41,140 nucleotides of DNA from an uncultured Eubacteriales bacterium. Its GTDB lineage: Bacteria; Bacillota; Clostridia; Oscillospirales; Butyricicoccaceae. The translations under genes were made by a program, and so were the position numbers. The first letter of the stretch is position 1. The number at the start of each line of letters is the position of its first letter. This document shows positions 15,193 through 23,903 of the stretch, piece by piece. The stretch is from contig CAJUGU010000019.1 of NCBI GenBank assembly GCA_910586105.1, positions 1 to 41,140 on the forward strand, given 5' to 3'. A model generated the notes under the pieces. That model was not told where the DNA came from and made no database searches. It saw nothing but the letters and a program-made list of their open reading frames with translations.

Positions 15193-16584
15193 TCAAGCCT
15201 CCAACAAAGACAATAAGTTACGCAGCTGGATATTCAAGATATTATTGATCTGCACCAACTCGTTTAAGGTACGGTAATCCAATAGAAAATATCCTTCTGG
15301 AAGCTCAGGAAGCTCGTCCACATCCACTTTCAGAAGTACATTCCGGTTCTGCTCATGATAGAACCGTCCACCTTCTTCGGAAAGCAAATGGTCAAACAGT
15401 ACTCCTTTGCCCTGTGCCAACCGCGCTGAAAAAAGCGCCCCAACGGCGTTTTCCTCCGGAGAAAGCGCATTCGCTTCCCGTTGGATGGTCGGCCCAAGCT
15501 CGACTCCATCAAAACAGCCAACTTCCGGCATAGCTTTTACGAGGAATTTCAAGACCCCGTTTTCTTCGCAGCCAATCAATCCAAAAGCTGCAATACCGGT
15601 TGCCTCAAAAAGCGGCTGCGTCCAATGTCTGACCTCTCTCCCCTCGATTGAAATATCGCAAAAAACGGTTTTAAAAGGATACGGATGCTTACAAACAAAT
15701 TCGTTTCCGTGCATCTCCCAATCATCCAACTCGTGCAGGGGCAACAATTTATGCTCCACGTTATGAAACATCTTCCAGTTGTTGATATACTGATAAATTT
15801 CCGGCAGCTTATTCTGCCCGTCTCCCAAAAACACGGATCGGAACAATGCTTTATCCCGAAAACCATCCGACAGTTCTGAAAGGCCAAGCGGCGGCAGATT
15901 CAGTTTGGAAAATGGAATACAGGACAGTACCGTCCGCGTATCCATATTGACCAGATTGTCCTCCCGCATCAAACGTTTAATTTGCCCCAGCGTCATCCAG
16001 CGGTGCGAAGGCAGCGCCGGAATATCCGCCTCCACCCGCAAGATGATATTCCGGTTGCGTTTTTTATAAAACCGGGAGGACTGCTCTGATTGTATCTGAT
16101 CGACTACAATCTCATAATTTCCCGCATTTAAGAAATATTCCAGATATGGCGGGGATGCCCCGCCGTGCTTCCGGGTAAAATTGCTTTTTGTCGCTTGAAT
16201 TGTCGGAGAAATCTGAATCCGGTTGACATTTCCTGGTTCGATTTTCGCCTGCATCAGAAAGTGCATCACACCGTCCATTTCACGGCAGAGGATGCCCAAA
16301 TAGCCAATCTCCTCCTGCAAAATAATGGGCTGGGAACATATTGTTTTTCCTTCCTTCTGCTGCCGATAACCCATAATACGGAAAAAGCTGTTGCTTCGGT
16401 TGCGGATACAGCCATTTTCATGATCGTAAAACCAGAAGCCATCTTTCGGAAACGACGTTTTATGAATCTCAACCGCGATGGTCTCGTTTCTTTTTTGAAT
16501 CCAGTGCAGAAGTTCCTCCGTGGAGTTTAGACGGCTTTCGTCCGCATACCAGCTCTGCGCGATGGAAAAAAGCGTATCATTCAT
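15193..16584 (-). CDS. NDP-hexose 2,3-dehydratase (EvaA/SpnO-like)
   Basis: The 463-residue protein belongs to the NDP-hexose 2,3-dehydratase family, which removes the 2-hydroxyl of dTDP-4-keto-6-deoxyglucose to give the unstable 3,4-diketo-2,6-dideoxy sugar. The family's two internal repeats are visible. Repeat 1 has GVMHFLMQAKIEPG and ISPTIQAT (about 125-150); repeat 2 has GVLKFLVKAMPEVG and LGPTIQRE (about 345-370). The length matches the family. These enzymes are best known from macrolide and glycopeptide sugar biosynthesis, so the presence in a cell-surface glycan operon is notable. A GAGAGGATG site precedes the ATG. Confidence 0.9.
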   Translation of the reverse strand: MNDTLFSIAQSWYADESRLNSTEELLHWIQKRNETIAVEIHKTSFPKDGFWFYDHENGCIRNRSNSFFRIMGYRQQKEGKTICSQPIILQEEIGYLGILCREMDGVMHFLMQAKIEPGNVNRIQISPTIQATKSNFTRKHGGASPPYLEYFLNAGNYEIVVDQIQSEQSSRFYKKRNRNIILRVEADIPALPSHRWMTLGQIKRLMREDNLVNMDTRTVLSCIPFSKLNLPPLGLSELSDGFRDKALFRSVFLGDGQNKLPEIYQYINNWKMFHNVEHKLLPLHELDDWEMHGNEFVCKHPYPFKTVFCDISIEGREVRHWTQPLFEATGIAAFGLIGCEENGVLKFLVKAMPEVGCFDGVELGPTIQREANALSPEENAVGALFSARLAQGKGVLFDHLLSEEGGRFYHEQNRNVLLKVDVDELPELPEGYFLLDYRTLNELVQINNILNIQLRNLLSLLEA

Positions 16585-16612
16585 AATGGATCATCCTCTC
16601 TCTCGCAGTTTT

Positions 16613-18745
16613 TTATTCCCGGACATATACTTTTATTTGCAGCTCAGGGATATCCGTTTCCAACCGGTAATTTTCATTCAACGTCGATTGGAGCCATGGA
16701 TCGGCAGCGTATAAATGATCCTGAAACAGATACACTCGATCATAAGAAAGGACTTCTTCAGATGTCAGGTTCCATTGAACCACTATATCAAGCGGATCCC
16801 TCCGCCCGTATCGTTCAATATAGTAGCGTATCCATCCTTCGCGTTCCCAATCTCCCATCGTTGTTGCGATCAGGGCTTTCCCATTGAAAATATAGTCCCC
16901 CTGCTCATACAGCCAATCCGCTGTTTCCCGATAAGTATATTTGTCCGATCTGCATGCGCCTCCTACCGAAATACAATTCAAGGCAAAGAGCGAGGAAAGG
17001 AAAACACTTGCCACAGCGGTTCCTGAAATTGAAGATCCTGTGCTTTTCAAAGAAGTCAGGCTCGACACAACAGATGCGCACAAAAGTGTTGTCTGCGGAA
17101 TCAGTAAAATAAAATACCGTTCCATCCATAAAGTCATTTCATGATTTATAAATCGTCCATAAATGTATATGATTCCGACCACCGTGACCACTGAACCTGC
17201 CATAAATATTTGATAAAATTCCAGCAGGCTTTTTTTTTCGGGATGGCCGAAACATAATAATACAGCCGCGTAGGCAATCGCCAGCATCAGCAGCCAAAAT
17301 GCAGGTTCATAGTTCCCGGCTAACGTCCGAAGGAGACCGGCAGCATGCGCTGCTGTTGGAACCGGGGCATAGTGAAACGTAATCCCGGTTCCACCATTTT
17401 TCCAGCCTGCCCAGAACATAAGGCCAACCCATATCAGACATGCGGAGCCTGGAACCAAATAAGCGCACCCTGAACGCCATGAAATCTTCTTTTTTATAAA
17501 AAGATACAAATCCGCAAGAAAATACAAGCCACAGAGCATCATGCCAAAATAGTGCGTCATTCCTAAGCCAAATAAGGAAATACTATAAACAACCAACCAT
17601 TTCCCACATTCTGCGTTCTTATTTTTTTGGATAAAGCTGTATAGGCAAAATGTACTGAAAAAGAACAATATGGCATAGGTTTTAAAACTTATGCCGGAGT
17701 ATCCCCATACAGTCGAAGAAAAACCCATCATGCATGCAGCCAAAAAACCGCACCATCGTCCCTTTAGATGCTCTCCTGTAATTCCGATAATATAAACGGA
17801 TACCGCCGTCGCAAAGATTGGAAATGACAAAAGCCACTTTTCACCATAGGGCGCAAGGCGATACCATATATAAGTAAATACACCGCCTAGCGGAGGAGCT
17901 CCCGCTTGTGATGCTAAGCATCTTTGCACCATATTTTCAATGCTTTCACTGCTAAATTTCAGAATTATCAGCTCATCAAGGCCAAGCGAGTACTCATCCG
18001 CAACATGCAGCATAAGTAAAAACGATGCCAGCGCAATTAGAGCATAGTACGGCTTCCCTCCATTCTTTTCCATCCAGATCCGATAGCGCTCTGGCCTATG
18101 GACGGAAAGCTGGATCATAGAAACCGCGCCAAAGAACCAGATAAAAAGCAAAACCGCATACAATGCCAGATAGTGAATCTGGTTCATGACAAGCGCTGAT
18201 GTGGAACTTCTTCCGATGGGGACGGATACCGTACTTTCGTCCTCGGAAAACGTATCGGCAGTCCACGTTTCCCCGCCAGCGGATATTTCTACAAACCCCC
18301 GCCAAATGCCACCACGAAAGTCCAGTGTCCTCGACCATCCGACTGGGATTTTTACCGTAACGGAACGGGTGACACCCTCCGGCTGTCTGGAATCGGTTTC
18401 ATTCCGCCAGATATACGATTCGCCAATCCAGAACCATTTGCCATCCACAATCTGCAAGGATTTTCCCGGAACATAAGTGCGACCGTCCACAGCATAGCCA
18501 TCCAGAAAAATTTCATCCGAAACTGCTTCCTCACGCTTCTGTCCCACGCCAGTCAAAGTCACCTGATCCGTGAAAGGAGGAAGCGTATCCGCAACGAAAT
18601 TCGCAACAAATGCTGCAACAACCGTCAGAATCGCATATCCAACCAACTGTTTTTTACTCCACGCCCCTTGGGCAAGCCAAACGCCTCCCAGTACGGCGCC
18701 TACGGCAAGCAAAATCTTGACGAGACAGGCGCTCATTAGAATCAA
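16613..18745 (-). CDS. GT-C-type membrane glycosyltransferase with exported N-terminal domain
   Basis: The 710-residue protein has two N-terminal helices, an exported beta-rich region (about 60-180), then about ten membrane segments and a C-terminal soluble part. An acidic pair in the first large outer loop (GLDELI, Asp257-Glu258) fits the GT-C/PMT-like fold, whose members use polyprenyl-phosphate sugars on the outer face. It would be the acceptor-side enzyme for the ArnC-like transferase and SMR flippases. The start is TTG at 18745: AGGAGG ends 8 bases before it, while the ATG at 18736 is too far. A run of nine A residues on the coding strand (17230-17238) lies in the gene. Confidence 0.75.
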   Translation of the reverse strand: MILMSACLVKILLAVGAVLGGVWLAQGAWSKKQLVGYAILTVVAAFVANFVADTLPPFTDQVTLTGVGQKREEAVSDEIFLDGYAVDGRTYVPGKSLQIVDGKWFWIGESYIWRNETDSRQPEGVTRSVTVKIPVGWSRTLDFRGGIWRGFVEISAGGETWTADTFSEDESTVSVPIGRSSTSALVMNQIHYLALYAVLLFIWFFGAVSMIQLSVHRPERYRIWMEKNGGKPYYALIALASFLLMLHVADEYSLGLDELIILKFSSESIENMVQRCLASQAGAPPLGGVFTYIWYRLAPYGEKWLLSFPIFATAVSVYIIGITGEHLKGRWCGFLAACMMGFSSTVWGYSGISFKTYAILFFFSTFCLYSFIQKNKNAECGKWLVVYSISLFGLGMTHYFGMMLCGLYFLADLYLFIKKKISWRSGCAYLVPGSACLIWVGLMFWAGWKNGGTGITFHYAPVPTAAHAAGLLRTLAGNYEPAFWLLMLAIAYAAVLLCFGHPEKKSLLEFYQIFMAGSVVTVVGIIYIYGRFINHEMTLWMERYFILLIPQTTLLCASVVSSLTSLKSTGSSISGTAVASVFLSSLFALNCISVGGACRSDKYTYRETADWLYEQGDYIFNGKALIATTMGDWEREGWIRYYIERYGRRDPLDIVVQWNLTSEEVLSYDRVYLFQDHLYAADPWLQSTLNENYRLETDIPELQIKVYVRE

Positions 18746-18822
18746 ACCAATTACCTCCTCATTTTCTTCCTTATCGTACCAACAACTGTTATACTGAAAG
18801 AATCCGACTTGCAGTACCGCAT

Positions 18823-20031
18823 TTATCGCATCGTTTTCAGCTTACGATAGATCTTCAGAAGGAAAAGAAATATTTTTTTGGGGATATAACCCCATCCGGA
18901 ATCCGCAAATCCGCGCAGCTTCTGCACCAGTTTCCACGAATTAGAGTTATATAGCGTATCCAGTTCCACAAGCTTATCCGTCAGCCCTTCTGCATTTGCG
19001 GCGGCATAATTAAGCGCATTATGAACTGTTTGATAGCTCCCGCCCCATCTCAGGATTAGATTTGCCGAAACTGGTTCCCAACAGTTCACCGCATCCGGGT
19101 TCCGGACCGGATGATTTCCTCGTTCCATAATTTGATACAGGAATTCCCGAAGCTTTTCCCGCTGGTGAAAGTCATAATCCGGTTGGAGCGGCGGCTGGCG
19201 CAGCATTTCCAGGTACTGTTCATCGTCTCGATCCAGCTCTTTCACGCGTTGGATCACCGCATTCAAATCATCCCCATAATCCGCACAGTTAATGAATGCT
19301 TTCGGGTTATATTCCCTTACCACCTCCGGATTTCCCCAATAGATTGGCACCGAGTATGCAAAAAATGGATTGATCAATTTCTCAGTCGTCATTCCCGGAA
19401 TCCGTATATTTTCAAATGCAATCGTAAATTTATACTGTTTTAGAAAGGACTGCTTACTGTCCTGCCAGCTGTTGCCCCTCACAATCGGACACCCGCCTTC
19501 ATCAAACCCCTCGTAGCGCCTGGCCAGCAGGTCGGTATCCAAGTTATGCAGGACACGCCCTGGGCAATCGACTTCCTTATATTCCATTAATTTTTTACAA
19601 AAATCAATGCGAAGTCTTGCTCCATCCCCTTTGACGGCATTCGAATAAATAAAATTACAAAATTTCCGATGTGCCATCTGTTCGTTCACTGTGGAACGGT
19701 CTAAAATCTGGCGTGGCATCTCAATACCGATACTGCTCGCCAAGAGTCCGGCTGCGCGGTGATATCGATCCCCCAGCGTCATATATGTATAACCGATTGC
19801 ATAATCGCAGTCATTAAAGTTGGGCAGTACGGGCTCTCCGTCCATGAAAATCCGAACACAGTCCGGATAACCCAAATATTCAATTCCGAATACGCTGTAA
19901 AACAGGAAATCCGGCTGGTCCGAAAATATGATTTCATAGCGCTCCCGCAACATATCCAGAATAAAATTATCCTGCGAATTAAATTCCCCGGGCATATCTA
20001 CAAATTTGACTTTCAATGCTTTTCGGTTCAT
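18823..20031 (-). CDS. GT10-family (fucosyltransferase-like) glycosyltransferase, second copy
   Basis: The 402-residue protein has the GT10 core: CNFIYSN near 126, YKEVDCPG near 152, KFTIAFEN near 205, and TTEKLINPFFAYSVPIYWGNP. In the family these residues bind GDP-fucose, and the transfer gives alpha-1,3/1,4 linkages. In this operon GDP-colitose is an alternative donor. A C-terminal extension carries the SNSWKL segment common in surface-glycan transferases. The stop overlaps nothing downstream; the start overlaps the GT2 stop (ATGA). It is a paralogue of the GT10 gene at 32194, and the two share short runs of identical DNA. The 77 bases to the next gene show nothing special. Confidence 0.88.
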   Translation of the reverse strand: MNRKALKVKFVDMPGEFNSQDNFILDMLRERYEIIFSDQPDFLFYSVFGIEYLGYPDCVRIFMDGEPVLPNFNDCDYAIGYTYMTLGDRYHRAAGLLASSIGIEMPRQILDRSTVNEQMAHRKFCNFIYSNAVKGDGARLRIDFCKKLMEYKEVDCPGRVLHNLDTDLLARRYEGFDEGGCPIVRGNSWQDSKQSFLKQYKFTIAFENIRIPGMTTEKLINPFFAYSVPIYWGNPEVVREYNPKAFINCADYGDDLNAVIQRVKELDRDDEQYLEMLRQPPLQPDYDFHQREKLREFLYQIMERGNHPVRNPDAVNCWEPVSANLILRWGGSYQTVHNALNYAAANAEGLTDKLVELDTLYNSNSWKLVQKLRGFADSGWGYIPKKIFLFLLKIYRKLKTMR

Positions 20032-21653
20032 CTTTTCGTCCTCGCCAGTTTAAACGCTGCCCATGCCTTAATCGACCGCAGGATGGCCTGCATCCCAACA
20101 TTGCCGCAACGGCACGCGCTGATAAACGCAGTAATCGGGTCGGGCACATAGCAGGGCGCACTTCCGCCAACGCCGCCTGCCGCGATGAACCGCGGCGAAC
20201 AGACCGCCATATACTGCGAATAATTCAGTACATGAAGAGTGGCATTATCAACACAGAAAATCTGCTTAAAGCGCTGTACATCCTCAGGCGAAGACAATCG
20301 CAGAAACAGGTTTTTCTCGCAGATCAGCGCGTTTGTTGCCCGTATTTTCCGGAACAGGCAGTCTCGTTCCTCCGCCCCCTGGAGCAGACGCCAATAATCA
20401 TTTACGACACTGTCCATCAGGTTCCAATAGTGGTCTTTCCAAACCCGTTTATTCGTATAAACGGATTGATAAGTTGTTTCCAGCTCATCCAGCTGTTTTT
20501 CAATGCTTTTGCACAGTTTTCTGTCCCGTTCCTCAAACGACAATTTTTTGAGCCCATCCGCCGCCGCCGCTGCCGGCCCTCGCGGATGGATATTATCCAA
20601 TATTGCAAGCTGCAGTAAATAATCCTCGCAGCGGATCGAACAAAAAGTTAGATAATCCACATGGAATGTATTATAAAAAGCCTGCGCCCGGTCTTCTAAG
20701 GCCCAACTACAAAATTTCACGTTCTTTTCAACCCAGCAGATCAGGCTGCGCATGATCTCGAACGCCGCCTGCCGTTCCTCCGGGTTCTGAATCAGCTTCC
20801 AGCTGCAATTAAAATACCAGTCCAAATTATGGCGGTATGCCATGAACCAAAGGCGCTGATATTCCACAATCTCCGTTTGAAAAATGGATCTCCATGCCCG
20901 CTCAATATTACGGGCGCAGTCGATATTTGCATAGCGAATCTGTCCGCCAAGCGGACGCGTGATTGGCTCTGTATAGGTATACACGTACATATCCGTAAAA
21001 GCCGCAGCCGGCTTCTTCAAGATAAACTGGGAATAGAACAGATAATCTTCATATTGCGCCATTGATTCATCAAATCGCAGATGATGCTTTTCGATTATGC
21101 TGCGGCGAAAAATCTTATTCCATAATGTCGTATTCCCTGACTCAAAACACCGCTCAATGCCAGTTTGGGAAGAGTAGTGGGAAAATGGCCGAACCGCACT
21201 ATTTTCATTCGGATACATCCTGGAGTAATTCCCTGTTACAATATCCGCTTTTTCTTCCGCTGCGATCCGAAGCAGTTCGCGATATGCCCCCTCGGGAACT
21301 GCGTCATCCCCATCACAGAAATGGATGAACTCCCCTTCCGCAAGCTCCAGCGCAGCGTTTCTGGCGGCAGATGGGCCTTTATTCTCCGAAAGGTTGATTG
21401 GGATGATCTCCGGATGCATTTCGGCATATTTCAGCAGTTTTTCCCATGTCCTATCTGTACTGCAATCATTTGCTACAATAATCTGCATCCGGTCAATCTT
21501 TTGCAGAAGCACGGAATCCAAACAGTCTTCGATACAGTCCTCCAGATTATATGCTGGGATAATTACACTCAAATTGACCTTGTTCGGAGACATAGGCGCC
21601 TTTTTCAGCATCTCCTGCGCAGCATTACGCCCCCGTTTCTTTTTCCCTTTCAA
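20028..21653 (-). CDS. GT2-family glycosyltransferase with long C-terminal region
   Basis: The 541-residue cytoplasmic enzyme starts with a GT-A domain: LSVIIPAYNLEDCIEDCL, NDCSTD and the DGDDA metal site (near 110), as in EpsJ/WaaV-type family 2 transferases. The last 250 residues are helical and not recognised. The start is TTG at 21653, since AGGAGG (21661-21666) lies exactly 7 bases ahead; the ATG at 21671 overlaps that site and is unlikely. It follows the transketolase C gene and overlaps the GT10 gene by four bases. Donor and acceptor are unknown. Confidence 0.85.
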   Translation of the reverse strand: MKGKKKRGRNAAQEMLKKAPMSPNKVNLSVIIPAYNLEDCIEDCLDSVLLQKIDRMQIIVANDCSTDRTWEKLLKYAEMHPEIIPINLSENKGPSAARNAALELAEGEFIHFCDGDDAVPEGAYRELLRIAAEEKADIVTGNYSRMYPNENSAVRPFSHYSSQTGIERCFESGNTTLWNKIFRRSIIEKHHLRFDESMAQYEDYLFYSQFILKKPAAAFTDMYVYTYTEPITRPLGGQIRYANIDCARNIERAWRSIFQTEIVEYQRLWFMAYRHNLDWYFNCSWKLIQNPEERQAAFEIMRSLICWVEKNVKFCSWALEDRAQAFYNTFHVDYLTFCSIRCEDYLLQLAILDNIHPRGPAAAAADGLKKLSFEERDRKLCKSIEKQLDELETTYQSVYTNKRVWKDHYWNLMDSVVNDYWRLLQGAEERDCLFRKIRATNALICEKNLFLRLSSPEDVQRFKQIFCVDNATLHVLNYSQYMAVCSPRFIAAGGVGGSAPCYVPDPITAFISACRCGNVGMQAILRSIKAWAAFKLARTKR

Positions 21654-21695
21654 TATGATTCCTCCTGTCAAAACCCCATTGATTCTTCGATTTTA

Positions 21696-22577
21696 TCAAT
21701 CTGTGAGAAATGCTTCCAGCTTTCTGCGTATACCGACTGCATCAAGTCCCAATGCCTTATCTTTTTCTTCCTTTGTACCATAGTTCCGCAAAATTTCCAA
21801 TGGGATTTCCGCGCCGCTGATCTGAACCGGCCGTCCCCCTGCCCCATCCATGATTTCCGGATATAAACTTCCCGTATAGAACGCCGCGGAAACAAAAACT
21901 TTTCCGCCTACAAGTTCACAGCAAAGCGTCTGTTTGTCAAATGGAGCCAGCGTTGTGTAATACAAAATGGTCACATCAAGTCCGGTACAAGCCTCAAGAG
22001 TTGCATCCAGCTGCTCTGCAACTGCGATTACGACTGCGCGTGCGCCGCGTTTTATGACAGCCGCTTTTCCGAATTCGATTGAAACCGGTACTTTGCAGCT
22101 ATGGTCTGTCATGCGGAAATACGAAGGCTTCCCATCAAAGCAACAGGCATGGAACAATGCCGTAAACTGTTCCGGCGTCCCCGGCGCAAGGATTTCCATC
22201 CCCGGCAGCAGGCGCAGGGTCGCCGCATCCTCGGGACAATAGTGCGAATACCCCAGTGTCGAAAAATCATACGCGGCTCCGGTTGTAATAAAATTGCCGC
22301 CAATTTTCTGATAGGCAAATCCCAGCTTCAGCTGCTCCAAGGCGCGCTGGACAATAAAAGGCGAAATGCCATATAGAATCGGCGTAACCCCCGCCAGTGA
22401 CAGCCCTGCCGCCACGCTTACGGTCCCTGCCTCAAAAATCCCAATATTCTTCGCCCGCTCCGGATATTGCTCCAATAAATCGCGGAACGGAAACACCCCG
22501 ATATCGACCAGCAGCAATGCCGCATCCTTACGGCTCCGAATGATCCCCCGAACCGCCTCCTGCATCGCTTTTCTCAC
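21696..22577 (-). CDS. Transketolase C-terminal subunit
   Basis: The 293-residue protein is the pyrimidine-binding and C-terminal half of a split transketolase-type enzyme. Glu49 in IGIFEAGTVSVAAGL is the conserved residue that activates thiamine diphosphate. It would pair with the N-terminal half at 23118. The start is GTG at 22577, which overlaps the NUDIX stop (GTGTGA) and has GGAGG ahead; the frame upstream lies inside that gene. It probably transfers a two-carbon ketol unit in surface-sugar synthesis rather than in the pentose pathway, judging from its neighbours. Confidence 0.88.
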   Translation of the reverse strand: MRKAMQEAVRGIIRSRKDAALLLVDIGVFPFRDLLEQYPERAKNIGIFEAGTVSVAAGLSLAGVTPILYGISPFIVQRALEQLKLGFAYQKIGGNFITTGAAYDFSTLGYSHYCPEDAATLRLLPGMEILAPGTPEQFTALFHACCFDGKPSYFRMTDHSCKVPVSIEFGKAAVIKRGARAVVIAVAEQLDATLEACTGLDVTILYYTTLAPFDKQTLCCELVGGKVFVSAAFYTGSLYPEIMDGAGGRPVQISGAEIPLEILRNYGTKEEKDKALGLDAVGIRRKLEAFLTD

Positions 22578-23128
22578 ACTCCGCCTCCCCGCGCATCCAA
22601 AAGGCCGCGTCTTTTGGCCTGATGCCACGCCGCCAGCCCAATCAACAGCCGGAACCGCCCATCTTCCGCCATTTTCTGAAAATCCCGGACTGGAATTTCA
22701 CACTGCCGGATCAGTTCCGTTTCCTCCGTCCGCGCAGGGCCGCGTCCAACACACTGCGTAAAATACACACTGCAAGCGGCATTGGAATAACCCTGATTGG
22801 TATAATATTCCCCAAGGCATACCAGCTCCCCGGCAATACATCCGGTCTCCTCCTCCAGTTCGCGGCGCGCGGCATTCTCCGGCGTTTCCCCGCGCTCCAT
22901 CCCGCCGCAGGGAAGCTCAAGTTCCCACCGGTTTAACGTATGGCGGTACTGTTGGATTGCAATCACCTTTCCCTGGTATATCGGAAGGACGCAGACGCTG
23001 TCCCCATAAGCCACATATGTATATGGATGTTCCTTACCGCCAACCAGAATCGTATCTTTCACCACTGTCAGCCGGCCGATCGGATAGCTTTCACTCCGTA
23101 TGACCGGATACGGACGATTATGTTCCAC
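22574..23128 (-). CDS. NUDIX hydrolase
   Basis: The 184-residue protein resembles ADP-ribose/nucleoside-diphosphate-sugar pyrophosphatases. The NUDIX box runs from Gly75 to about 97 (GGMERGETPENAARRELEEETG) with all catalytic Glu residues. The gene is inserted between the two halves of the split transketolase and overlaps both, by 11 bases with the N half and by the GTGTGA junction with the C half. Such tight coupling suggests a shared pathway, for example removal of a nucleotide from a sugar intermediate. The substrate is not predictable. Confidence 0.88.
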   Translation of the reverse strand: MEHNRPYPVIRSESYPIGRLTVVKDTILVGGKEHPYTYVAYGDSVCVLPIYQGKVIAIQQYRHTLNRWELELPCGGMERGETPENAARRELEEETGCIAGELVCLGEYYTNQGYSNAACSVYFTQCVGRGPARTEETELIRQCEIPVRDFQKMAEDGRFRLLIGLAAWHQAKRRGLLDARGGGV

Positions 23129-23903
23129 AGCACTCCACCTCTTGAATCAGTTGTTCCATCTCGTTTTTCGTCGGCGCCCGGTGAAACCACGAACGATCCT
23201 CCGTCAGCGTCTGACTGCCATATCCCCTTATCGTCTTTGCAAGAACCGCCATTGGCATACCCGGATGCCGGACAGCAAGCGCCTGCGCCAACGCCTCCTC
23301 GTCATGGCCGTCCGCCTCAACCGTTTGAAACCCGAACGCACGGAGCTTTTCCGACAGATCTCCCATCCGAACCATCCGCCCGATGGAGTCGTTGTCATCA
23401 ATAATCAACGTCAGCCGGTCCAGCTTTTCGCTCGCTGCAAAAAGCGCGGCTTCCCACATGGCGCCTTCATTCATTTCACCGTCACCGGCAAGCACGTATA
23501 CCGAAGCGTTCCGACCCATGATGCGGTTCGCCCACGCCATGCCCGCCGCCATCGGAAAGCCATGGCCGAGACTTCCGGCGGATACTTCAACAAACGGCAG
23601 CTTCGTCCGGTCGGCCTGCATGCTAACGCGGGAATCATAGCGGCAGGCGGTCAGCAGCTCTTCCTGTGGGAAATATCCCTTTTCCGCAAGGATCGCCAGC
23701 AGCCCCATCGTCGCCTGCCCCTTGCTCAGCACAAATCTGTCCCGGCCTGGATCATCCGCTGTTTCCGGCGACGCCCGGAGTACCCGATCATACAAGACCC
23801 GCAGGATTTCTACTGCCGAAAATGTACTGGGTAAATTGGCATCCTGCGCAAAATATGCCATACGCAGGATACTTTTCCGCAGCTGTCTCGCCCGCTCTGT
23901 CAT
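23118..23903 (-). CDS. Transketolase N-terminal subunit
   Basis: The 261-residue protein is the pyrophosphate-binding half of a split transketolase. The thiamine-diphosphate motif GDGEMNEGAMWEA begins at Gly140, preceded by GSLGHGFPMAAGMA. The start overlaps the stop of the aldolase gene by four bases. Its partner half lies after the NUDIX gene. In the context of an ALS-like enzyme and an aldolase, it may take part in carbon-carbon bond formation on a sugar or in making a short acyl donor. Confidence 0.9.
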   Translation of the reverse strand: MTERARQLRKSILRMAYFAQDANLPSTFSAVEILRVLYDRVLRASPETADDPGRDRFVLSKGQATMGLLAILAEKGYFPQEELLTACRYDSRVSMQADRTKLPFVEVSAGSLGHGFPMAAGMAWANRIMGRNASVYVLAGDGEMNEGAMWEAALFAASEKLDRLTLIIDDNDSIGRMVRMGDLSEKLRAFGFQTVEADGHDEEALAQALAVRHPGMPMAVLAKTIRGYGSQTLTEDRSWFHRAPTKNEMEQLIQEVECCGT

